7,862 bases of DNA from Kiritimatiellia bacterium (GTDB lineage: Bacteria > Verrucomicrobiota > Kiritimatiellia > RFP12 > DVOR01): the NCBI GenBank assembly GCA_017646485.1, contig JAGCML010000079.1, positions 1 to 7,862 of the forward strand, given 5' to 3'. The notes beneath the pieces were generated by a model. That model worked only from the letters and a program-made list of their open reading frames with translations, was not told where the DNA came from and did not search any database. Shown here piece by piece: positions 1 through 5,069 of this stretch (the stretch's first letter is position 1; each line of letters opens with the position of its first letter). A program made the translations under genes and the position numbers.

Positions 1-488
1 TAGGTGGTCGCTGCGACGGGTTCAGCAGCAGATGCAGCTTGCGGCGCGGGGGCCTGGCGTGCAGCTTGCGACATCATCACAGATTCAGGTGCGGCGGGAG
101 CCCAATCGCTTCCCATACTTGCACCATTTGTGTCACGACGGCTCTTTTCGGGGGAGTAGAGTAACTGAACGCGGTCTGCACGAACGCGCAGACGGTTGCG
201 CTTCTGTCCCGTGGTCTTGTCTTCCCACGAATCAAGTACCAAACGGCCTTCAACAAAGATCGGGCGTCCCTTAGTCAAGTACTGGCCACAGTTTTCTGCG
301 ACCTTACCCCACACGGTGACATCCACGAAGGTGACGATTTCACGGGTTTCGTTGGTTGTGCGCGAACGGAACTGTTCACTCACAGCGAGCCCGAGTTCGG
401 CGACGGTTTCGCCGGAAGGCGTCTGCTTCATGTCAGGGTCACGTGTCAGGTTACCCATTAAAAAGACTTTGTTGAGTGTCGCGGCCAT
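1..488 (-). CDS. ssb: Single-stranded DNA-binding protein SSB (C-terminus cut by window edge)
   Basis: Codes for SSB, which coats single-stranded DNA during replication, repair and recombination. I translated 162 residues from the ATG at 488; the frame stays open to the left edge. The OB-fold covers about residues 4-112: it starts LNKVFLMGNLTRDPD, has the conserved Trp60 in TFVDVTVWGK, the VEGRLVLDSWED strand (79-90) with Trp88, and RADRVQLL at 103-110. A disordered linker rich in Ala, Pro and Gln begins near residue 120. The acidic C-terminal tip that recruits partner proteins would lie outside the window. A GAGG Shine-Dalgarno about 9 bases upstream supports this start. The gene follows rpsF by 19 bases, the common rpsF-ssb pairing; rpsR, which often comes next, could lie beyond the edge. 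Identification is firm; the total length is unknown. Confidence 0.95.
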   Translation of the reverse strand, partial: MAATLNKVFLMGNLTRDPDMKQTPSGETVAELGLAVSEQFRSRTTNETREIVTFVDVTVWGKVAENCGQYLTKGRPIFVEGRLVLDSWEDKTTGQKRNRLRVRADRVQLLYSPEKSRRDTNGASMGSDWAPAAPESVMMSQAARQAPAPQAASAAEPVAATT

Positions 489-507
489 CTCGAAGATCCT
501 CGCGGAA

Positions 508-882
508 TTAGGCCTGAGCGGTTTCGGCGGCCTTGGCGTTAGCCTCAGCGCGAGCCTTCTTCTCAGCGGCCTGCTTGGCGAGCTTGAGCTCGATAATGGG
601 GTCGATTGCCAAGATCTGGAGACGGAAGATCTCTTCGATGAGGGCATAACGTGCGCGGAGCTCATTCACCTTGACGGGATCAAGCTCGAAGCGGATAGTC
701 AAATAGGTGCCGCTTTCCTTCTTCTGCTGAATGCGAGCGAAGGTCTTCTTGCCGCGGTCCTGGGTGTCGAGCACTTTACCGCCGATGCGGGTAATTTCAG
801 CCTGCATGCGCTCAATGGTTTTCGTCCAGGCCTCATCACGGCCGGTTTGAACGAAGATAAAGTTAGCGTCGTACTTTTTCAT
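508..882 (-). CDS. rpsF: 30S ribosomal protein S6
   Basis: Small-subunit ribosomal protein S6, which binds 16S rRNA together with S18 in the platform of the 30S subunit. The 124-residue product starts MKKYDANFIF and has the family pattern of a beta-alpha-beta ferredoxin-like fold. The GKKTFARIQQKKESGTY stretch (45-60) corresponds to the usual GRRKLAY-like strand, followed by the FELDP turn (65-69) and the second helix. Residues from about 100 form a charged Ala/Lys/Glu-rich tail, common in longer S6 proteins. Its ATG overlaps the pth stop by one base (TAATG), indicating translational coupling, and an AGGA motif sits about 10 bases upstream. ssb follows directly downstream. No rpsR lies between rpsF and ssb. 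Confidence 0.95.
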   Translation of the reverse strand: MKKYDANFIFVQTGRDEAWTKTIERMQAEITRIGGKVLDTQDRGKKTFARIQQKKESGTYLTIRFELDPVKVNELRARYALIEEIFRLQILAIDPIIELKLAKQAAEKKARAEANAKAAETAQA

Positions 883-1478
883 TACAACTTTTCCTGAGGG
901 TTCGTGGTCCGAACTGCATTAAAACGGTTTTGCGCCTCTTGAAGTCCGTGGTCAATCCAACAAAGGATCGCCTTTGTCGCGAGTGCTGCGGTCTCATTTG
1001 CTACCGCAGCTTCTTCTGCAGAGAAACGGTGCAGGACGAAATCAATCAATCCACGCCGTTCATCCGCTGAACGCCCTGCGCCTAATCGAATCCGGGCAAA
1101 GGCCTCGGTTCCGAGGTGCGCGATGATGTTCTTCAGTCCATTGTGGCCACCGGCAGAACCAGCTCCACGGATGCGCAGTCTTCCAGCAGGAAGGTCGCAG
1201 TCATCACTGAGGACGAGAAGATCACGGGCTGTCGCGCCGTAATACTTCAGGAAGGGGCCTACGCTTTCACCTGAGAGGTTCATGTAGGTTTGCGGCTTAA
1301 GGAGCCACAAGGTTTCCCCCTTCCAGAGGGCTTTGGCAACCTGCGCTTTGAAACGTTTTTCAGTCTTCCACTCGGCACCGAGTTCTACCGCAAGAGCATC
1401 AATGGCTTTAAAACCGAGATTGTGCGGTGTTTCGGCATATTGTTCGCCGGGATTTCCGAGACCTGCTAAAACTTTCAT
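882..1478 (-). CDS. pth: Peptidyl-tRNA hydrolase
   Basis: Cytoplasmic esterase that releases peptides from prematurely dissociated peptidyl-tRNA so that the tRNA can be reused. The 198 residues match the bacterial Pth1 family over its full usual length. Visible signature: GLGNPG (6-11) with Asn9, catalytic His19 in the TPHNLGF segment, KPQTYMNLSG (61-70) with Asn67, SDDCDLP (91-97) with the Asp92 that orients the catalytic His, and GGHNGLKN (110-117) with Asn113. The residue before the catalytic His-Asn is Pro, where Arg (TRHN) is usual; the catalytic set itself is complete. The segment after GAGRSADERR is short compared with the E. coli RPPG-type loop. The gene lies 44 bases after rplY and overlaps rpsF by one base. 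The Shine-Dalgarno before the ATG is weak (GGTAG-like). Confidence 0.95.
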   Translation of the reverse strand: MKVLAGLGNPGEQYAETPHNLGFKAIDALAVELGAEWKTEKRFKAQVAKALWKGETLWLLKPQTYMNLSGESVGPFLKYYGATARDLLVLSDDCDLPAGRLRIRGAGSAGGHNGLKNIIAHLGTEAFARIRLGAGRSADERRGLIDFVLHRFSAEEAAVANETAALATKAILCWIDHGLQEAQNRFNAVRTTNPQEKL

Positions 1479-1522
1479 AGCGAAGCTACCGACCGACTTG
1501 CTTCAGCAGTCGGCCAAAAGGG

Positions 1523-1816
1523 TTACTTCGAAACTTCGCCGAAGTCGACATGCGTCACCGCGCCGGTGATCACATCGTTCTGGACTTCGTAAATCGTAAC
1601 GGGAATCTGAACGCCAGCGATGTCAAGTGCGAGAGCAGAGTCTGCAGTCTTCTTGCGCATCGACATTTCGTATTCGTGGGCATCCAGTGCGATAAGGGTT
1701 TGTTCACCCGTAGCGCGCTTCACAATAGCAGGAATCTTGCCTGCACGACGTAAACGACCGGCAGCGCCAGATCCTTGCTCGGAACGCACAACGGCGGTGA
1801 GAGTAATCTGATTCAT
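1523..1816 (-). CDS. rplY: 50S ribosomal protein L25, short single-domain form
   Basis: Ribosomal protein L25, which binds 5S rRNA in the central protuberance. The 97-residue product holds only the N-terminal 5S-binding domain. It shows the family pattern SEQGSGAAGRLRRAGKIPAIV (about 12-32), the LDAHEYEM segment (44-51) and the closing VTHVDFGEV (88-96). Many bacteria carry the roughly 200-residue Ctc/TL5 form with a second beta domain. Here a clean TAA ends the gene directly after the first domain, as in the E. coli protein, and I see no continuation in another frame. The start is supported by AAGGA (complement of 1825-1829) eight bases upstream of the ATG. It lies 38 bases after prs and 44 before pth, the order prs-rplY-pth known from other bacteria. 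Confidence 0.9.
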   Translation of the reverse strand: MNQITLTAVVRSEQGSGAAGRLRRAGKIPAIVKRATGEQTLIALDAHEYEMSMRKKTADSALALDIAGVQIPVTIYEVQNDVITGAVTHVDFGEVSK

Positions 1817-1854
1817 GGATATAATCCTTGTTTCTGTGAGTTGTCCGCACTCGC

Positions 1855-2802
1855 TTACGACAAACGGAAGAGCGAGGAGACGGACTGGTTATTATGAATG
1901 CGAGTAATCGCTTCGGCCAAAAGCGGAGCCACGGAGAGCACGTGAACCGGCAAACCAGCTTCCTTGTCAGCCAAGGGGATGGAGTCGGTCGTGATGAGCT
2001 CTTCAATGAGACCGTTGTTATTACGAAGACGGTCAATGCCCACCTGTGTGAGGGGGATGTGCGAGACCACTGCGCGGACGCTCTTAGCGCCCTTCGACTT
2101 CAGAAGCTTTGCAGCTGCACAAAGCGTTCCGCAGGTCGTCGTCATATCATCAACCATGATCACGTCACAGCCATCGACGTCACCGACGACGCTGAACGCA
2201 TCCACTTCCGCAGCACCCAAACGCTGTTTCGCAACGATTGCCAGGCCTGTGCCAAGCATCTGCGAGTAAGCATAAGCCGTCTTGACCCCGCCGGTATCGG
2301 GTGAAACGACAAGAGGCTTAGCCAACTTCATCTCGCGCAAGTATTTCACCATAACCGGCGCGGCATAAAGGTGGTCCACGGGAATATCAAAAAAGCCCTG
2401 GATCTGCTGAGCATGCAAATCCATCGTCAAAATACGGTTCGCACCTGCAGCCACCAAGAGGTTAGCCACAAGCTTAGCCGTAATCGGCACACGCGGCTGG
2501 TCCTTACGATCCTGACGCGCATAACCATAATAAGGGAGAACAGCGGTAATACGACCAGCAGCCGCACGACGAGCGGCATCGATCATGATCAGCAATTCCA
2601 TCAACATTTCATTAGGCTGACCGCAGATCGGCTGAACGAGGAAAACGTCCGCACCGCGAACGTTGTCAGTATACTTGCAAAAGGTTTCACCATCAGGGAA
2701 ATGACGAATATCAATCGCGCCGAGCGTTGTACCCATGCAGGCGACAATCTTCTCGGCTAACGCCTGATTCGCAGTCCCCGAAAATACCTTGAGGTTTTCC
2801 AT
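1855..2802 (-). CDS. prs: Ribose-phosphate pyrophosphokinase (PRPP synthetase)
   Basis: Makes PRPP from ribose 5-phosphate and ATP, feeding purine, pyrimidine, NAD, His and Trp synthesis. I chose the ATG at 2802 (315 residues): it gives the standard N-terminus (ENLKVFSGTANQALAEKI), and AAGGA lies eight bases upstream, while the frame's earlier ATG at 2841 sits against the tRNA 3' end and adds 13 atypical residues. Motifs: the ATP-binding YYGYARQDRK loop (91-100), DLHAQQIQGFF (128-138) with the metal-linked His130, SPDTGGVKTA (167-176), the PRPP/ribose-phosphate loop VDDMTTTCGTL (217-227), and the typical C-terminus RIHNNQSVSSLF. The phosphate loop departs from the classic VDDMIDTAGT, having Thr-Thr where Ile-Asp is common; related loops vary here, so activity is still expected. 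It starts 11 bases after the ispE stop, and its Shine-Dalgarno overlaps that stop. Confidence 0.97.
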   Translation of the reverse strand: MENLKVFSGTANQALAEKIVACMGTTLGAIDIRHFPDGETFCKYTDNVRGADVFLVQPICGQPNEMLMELLIMIDAARRAAAGRITAVLPYYGYARQDRKDQPRVPITAKLVANLLVAAGANRILTMDLHAQQIQGFFDIPVDHLYAAPVMVKYLREMKLAKPLVVSPDTGGVKTAYAYSQMLGTGLAIVAKQRLGAAEVDAFSVVGDVDGCDVIMVDDMTTTCGTLCAAAKLLKSKGAKSVRAVVSHIPLTQVGIDRLRNNNGLIEELITTDSIPLADKEAGLPVHVLSVAPLLAEAITRIHNNQSVSSLFRLS

Positions 2803-2813
2803 CTCTGCATTCC

Positions 2814-3827
2814 TTAGTTTTGTTCCAGACGCTGAAGGCAAACTGGTTGCCCGACATGGATTCGAACCATGACTATGGGCGTCAAAGGCCCGTGTGCTGC
2901 CATTACACCATCGGGCAGCGTCTGTACACTCGCTCGCCAGCTCTTTTGTAACGCTGGATGCGCGAGCACCCTCTCTCCATCTGCGAAATCATCGACAAAC
3001 CCACAAACCGTCGCACCACTTCCGCTCAGCAAAACGCCTCTGCATCCTGCTGCCTTCAGGGCCTCGGCCGTCTGCCGAACACTCGGAAAAAGCTGAAAAC
3101 ATGGGCTTTCAAGGTCATTAAAGACCTGCTCCGCTACGCGTTGCGCTTCTCCCGCTTGAAGAGAGAGAGCCATAGTATTACAAAAATCATCCCCTTCTGT
3201 CAAGCCCTTTTCGTCATTCTGAGGCTCGTTTTGACGATTTTCTGCACCCCGCAGTTCATCTAATGCACGATACACCCGCGGCGTCGAACAATGCGTCCCG
3301 TCATTCACGAGCACTAAATTGAGCGGCTTCGCCCCAGCAAGGCTCAAGCGTTCCACGCGTTCGCCACGCCCCTGCATCCGCACCGTACCATTTAATAAAA
3401 AGAGCGGCACATCCGAACCTAACCGTGCCCCCAGTTCACACAAGCGCTCCAAAGAGAGCCCCAAATCCCAAATCTCATTCACGCCCTTCAGGACCGTGGC
3501 CGCATTCGAGCTCCCGCCCCCTAAACCGCCGCCCAACGGAATCCGCTTCACAATGCGAATCGCAGTCGGTAAAGCGTATCCCACTTCTGCCTCCAAGAGA
3601 CGCACCGCACGCACTGCCAAATTCTGCTCGAGATCCGTCGGCAAAGCCGAGACCTCCACCCCCTCACCAGAAATCGTTAATGACACCCCCTGCTCCGCGC
3701 GCTCCAAGTAGATATCGTCCCCCAACGACACCAAAGTCACCACAGAATCCAAATCGTGAAACCCATCCGCTCGCACACCAGAAACCGCGAGCGACAAATT
3801 AACCTTAGCCGGAGAAAAATACTGCAT
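2814..3827 (-). CDS. ispE: 4-diphosphocytidyl-2-C-methyl-D-erythritol kinase, frame running through tRNA-Gln
   Basis: GHMP-family kinase that phosphorylates CDP-ME in the non-mevalonate (MEP) isoprenoid pathway. The start at 3827 gives the canonical N-terminus MQYFSPAKVNLSL with Lys8; the upstream in-frame ATG at 3878 lies in repeat DNA and is less likely. Motifs: the ATP loop PLGGGLGGGSSNAA (97-110), LGSDVPLF (136-143) with catalytic Asp139, and the third GHMP motif LLSGSGATVCGF (266-277). Residues about 193-218 form a hydrophilic insertion. The conserved fold appears to end near residue 304 (SVQTL). The remaining 33 residues are translation of the tRNA-Gln gene and the spacer beyond it, with the stop at 2814-2816. 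Total length is 337 residues against roughly 280-300 usually. No Shine-Dalgarno is visible. The function call is firm; whether the tail is made is open. Confidence 0.92.
   Translation of the reverse strand: MQYFSPAKVNLSLAVSGVRADGFHDLDSVVTLVSLGDDIYLERAEQGVSLTISGEGVEVSALPTDLEQNLAVRAVRLLEAEVGYALPTAIRIVKRIPLGGGLGGGSSNAATVLKGVNEIWDLGLSLERLCELGARLGSDVPLFLLNGTVRMQGRGERVERLSLAGAKPLNLVLVNDGTHCSTPRVYRALDELRGAENRQNEPQNDEKGLTEGDDFCNTMALSLQAGEAQRVAEQVFNDLESPCFQLFPSVRQTAEALKAAGCRGVLLSGSGATVCGFVDDFADGERVLAHPALQKSWRASVQTLPDGVMAAHGPLTPIVMVRIHVGQPVCLQRLEQN
2844..2917 (-). tRNA. tRNA-Gln (anticodon UUG)
   Basis: A full 74-base cloverleaf including an encoded CCA. The acceptor arms TGCCCGA and TCGGGCA pair perfectly and include the U1-A72 pair typical of bacterial glutamine tRNA. 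The D-arm is GTGTAATGGCAGCAC, the anticodon loop CTTTGAC, the variable loop TAGT, and the T-arm CATGG-TTCGAAT-CCATG. The anticodon TTG is at 2883-2885 and reads CAA/CAG. The anticodon stem CGGGC/GCCCA has one C-A mismatch at its outer pair (27-43). The tRNA sits between ispE and prs on the same strand and overlaps the 3' part of the ispE frame entirely, so it is probably processed out of the operon transcript. Confidence 0.97.
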
Positions 3828-3833
3828 GGTGAT

Positions 3834-3842
3834 AGTATAGCA
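3834..3842 (-). promoter_or_regulatory. Extended -10 promoter of ispE operon
   Basis: On the minus strand this reads TGCTATACT, a perfect TGn extension plus the hexamer TATACT (one mismatch to TATAAT). No -35 match stands at 16-18 bases, which extended -10 promoters tolerate. With normal -10 geometry, transcription would start at 3827, the A of the ispE ATG, giving a leaderless message. This agrees with the absence of any Shine-Dalgarno before that ATG. The call is a prediction from sequence alone. Confidence 0.55.
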
Positions 3843-3867
3843 AAAATGCAGGGCTGCGCTTTCCCGT

Positions 3868-3985
3868 AAGCTCCGCAAATCTTACTTGTCTGGGACAAAG
3901 GGACGGCGAATTAGAATGGGACAGGCGAAAGGAGTGGGACACATGAGACACATGAGACACATGGGACGATCGCCCGATGGGATAG
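3868..3985 (+). repeat. Repeat module L1 (core + GGGAC block + 9-bp array)
   Basis: First of the modules beside the four-helix-bundle gene, in the otherwise gene-free stretch 3828-4136. In order: the core AAGCTCCGCAAATCTT (3868-3883), the block starting GGGACAAAGGGACGGCGAA (3892-3910), an 18-base segment at 3923-3940 absent from module L2, the 9-bp array (3936-3967), and a near-palindrome GGGACGATCGCCC (3963-3975). From 3892 to 3922 it is identical to 4056-4086. Its core end lies close to the ispE promoter. Confidence 0.85.
3936..3967 (+). repeat. 9-bp tandem array, copy in L1
   Basis: Three 9-base units GGGACACAT, GAGACACAT, GAGACACAT followed by a closing GGGAC. The same unit count occurs at 4082-4113 and, inverted, at 4937-4968. 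Each unit holds CACATG across the junction. Because the unit is nine bases long, the array is open in several frames on both strands, which explains apparent His-Met-Arg repeats; I see no gene here. Confidence 0.85.
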
Positions 3986-3992
3986 CACGCGC

Positions 3993-4050
3993 TTTTCCGC
4001 CTATATGCGCCCGAGCACGTAGTGCTGGGAAAGCTCCGCAAGGTCTTGCT
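3993..4050 (+). repeat. Repeat element A, copy 1
   Basis: About 58 bases starting TTTTCCGCCTATATGCGCCC and ending in the core AAGCTCCGCAAGGTCTTGC. Near-identical copies lie at 7431-7486 (same strand) and 7807-7862 (opposite strand). An internal hairpin AGCAC-GTA-GTGCT (4014-4026) is nested in wider pairing between GCTTTTCC and GGGAAAGC. It separates modules L1 and L2. The core tail has the GGTCTTG variant shared with copy 3; copy 2 has ATCTTG. Confidence 0.9.
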
Positions 4051-4121
4051 CGTCTGGGACAAAGGGACGGCGAATTAGAATGGGACACATGAGACACATG
4101 CGACACATGGGACGATCGCCC
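4051..4121 (+). repeat. Repeat module L2, left flank of the four-helix-bundle gene
   Basis: Second module copy, directly after element A and its core. It holds GGGACAAAGGGACGGCGAA (4056-4074), the 9-bp array with units GGGACACAT, GAGACACAT and GCGACACAT plus a closing GGGAC (4082-4113), and the near-palindrome GGGACGATCGCCC (4109-4121). It ends 15 bases before the 3' end of the four-helix-bundle gene and faces the inverted module at 4918-5015 on the other side of that gene. Confidence 0.88.
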
Positions 4122-4136
4122 AAAGGCCAAAGGTCA

Positions 4137-4841
4137 TCACCGCTTCTTAGGATTTGTCCATCCTTTTTTAAAAGCGATACTCGAGCTCATCTTTTTTATC
4201 TTTTGGAAACATTTGCCCACTTCCAAATTTAAGTCGTCTAAATCTACGGCTTTAGAGAGCTGAGCATATAACTCCTGTTCCCAATTTGAACTTCGAACAA
4301 ATGAGCGAACGCCTCGCATTCGATCACGGACATCACCTTGCTGCACAAAATCCGCTTCTAATCGAGAAATCATCCGTGTTAACAAATATCGTGTTTGGTA
4401 ACAAAGCACTAACATTAGATTAGCGCACGTTTCCGTGTCTCGCGTTTCAAAATAGACGCGCCATCTTTCCCAATCAGACGTCTCTTTTGAGAACTTACGC
4501 GCAGCTATCATCTTGGGATTCTCTTTTTCCCACTTCGCTAAGTGATGCACCATTAGCCAATCTTGATAATCTTCAATAAGCTCATCTAACGATGCTCGAG
4601 CAACATTCGTTAACTTTAACTCCGTCTCCTTACTTGTCCCCGACGCAGTGCTCCCTTCCACAATATTCTGCTTACAACTACGCGCTGCTTGAACCATTTG
4701 GTCCACCGTGCGATCTCCACGAGCAGGCAAGAACCGCTTACAAAACAAAACAGTCCCTTGATAAACCACCAAACTCTTTTGATAAACAATCAACTGATGA
4801 TACTCGCCATGAGGCAAAAGAATCTTAGACGCGTCACCCAT
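4137..4841 (-). CDS. Four-helix-bundle protein with suffix domain (S23/Avd-like family)
   Basis: Member of the four-helix-bundle family that includes proteins coded in 23S rRNA intervening sequences and the Avd accessory protein of diversity-generating retroelements; the molecular role of this longer subtype is not known to me. I chose the ATG at 4841 (234 residues) because AAGGGAG stands five bases upstream; the ATG at 4856 has no properly spaced site. The N-terminal part LLPHGEYHQLIVYQKS and helix 1 lead to the signature AARSCKQNIVEGS (52-64), the equivalent of the family NIAEG motif, then a helix rich in Glu, Leu and Arg up to about residue 100 and a conserved KWEKENPK segment. The C-terminal half (about 110-234) is helical, basic at the end, and unlike short S23 proteins. 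No membrane segment or signal peptide is visible. No reverse transcriptase or template repeat lies in the window. The gene is bracketed by inverted repeat modules. Confidence 0.8.
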   Translation of the reverse strand: MGDASKILLPHGEYHQLIVYQKSLVVYQGTVLFCKRFLPARGDRTVDQMVQAARSCKQNIVEGSTASGTSKETELKLTNVARASLDELIEDYQDWLMVHHLAKWEKENPKMIAARKFSKETSDWERWRVYFETRDTETCANLMLVLCYQTRYLLTRMISRLEADFVQQGDVRDRMRGVRSFVRSSNWEQELYAQLSKAVDLDDLNLEVGKCFQKIKKMSSSIAFKKGWTNPKKR

Positions 4842-4846
4842 AAATA

Positions 4847-4853
4847 CTCCCTT
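4847..4853 (-). promoter_or_regulatory. Ribosome binding site that sets the four-helix-bundle gene start
   Basis: Minus-strand AAGGGAG, five bases before the ATG at 4841. It lies inside the five extra codons of the alternative start at 4856, so it favours the shorter 234-residue protein. Confidence 0.7.
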
Positions 4854-4917
4854 CATACCTCATAGTTTACCACAAACCTTGTCCAAAACGCCTCTCTATT
4901 TATCCCTTTCGTCATCT

Positions 4918-5015
4918 CTTTGTCCCATCGGCGACCGTCCCATGTGTCCCATGTGTCTCATGTGTCCCATTCCCTTCGACCGTCCCTTTGTCCCTGACAA
5001 GATTTGCGGAGGCTT
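4918..5015 (-). repeat. Inverted repeat module R, right flank of the four-helix-bundle gene
   Basis: Reverse-strand copy of the L modules, filling much of the gene-free stretch 4842-5069. Read on the minus strand from 5015: an AAGCCTCCGCAAATCTTG core, GGGACAAAGGGACGGTCGA, a variant spacer, the array GGGACACAT, GAGACACAT, GGGACACAT with closing GGGAC (4937-4968), then GGTCGCCGATGGGACAAAG at the gene side. Its core end points away from the gene, as does that of L2, so the gene lies between inverted copies. Confidence 0.88.
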
Positions 5016-5042
5016 GCGGTACGGTGTGGTTTTCGGTATCAT
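5014..5042 (+). promoter_or_regulatory. Probable promoter of the sulfatase gene
   Basis: TTGCGG (5014-5019), a 17-base spacer and TATCAT (5037-5042) fit a sigma-70-type promoter with start near 5049, about 20 bases before the ATG. The first two bases of the -35 box belong to the core of repeat module R. Only moderate matches to consensus, so this is a prediction. Confidence 0.45.
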
Positions 5043-5069
5043 AGTGTGCATTAACTGGAGGATGCGAGC

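Noticed and set aside
196..897. 233-codon plus-strand frame opposite ssb and rpsF
   Set aside because: ssb, rpsF and their start sites explain this strand fully; the frame is an antisense shadow.
3868..4121. CRISPR array
   Set aside because: Units are 9 bp without unique spacers, and the larger modules are too few and too uneven; no cas gene is present.
3805..4130. Minus-strand frames containing His-Val-Ser repeats and LRSFPSTTCSGAYRRK
   Set aside because: They translate the 9-bp arrays and element A. The same peptide appears in every copy because the DNA is near-identical, so it is no evidence of coding.
4137..5015. Diversity-generating retroelement, suggested by the Avd-like four-helix bundle
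   Set aside because: No reverse transcriptase, template repeat or variable C-type-lectin gene is visible in the window; the protein is the longer suffix-domain subtype.
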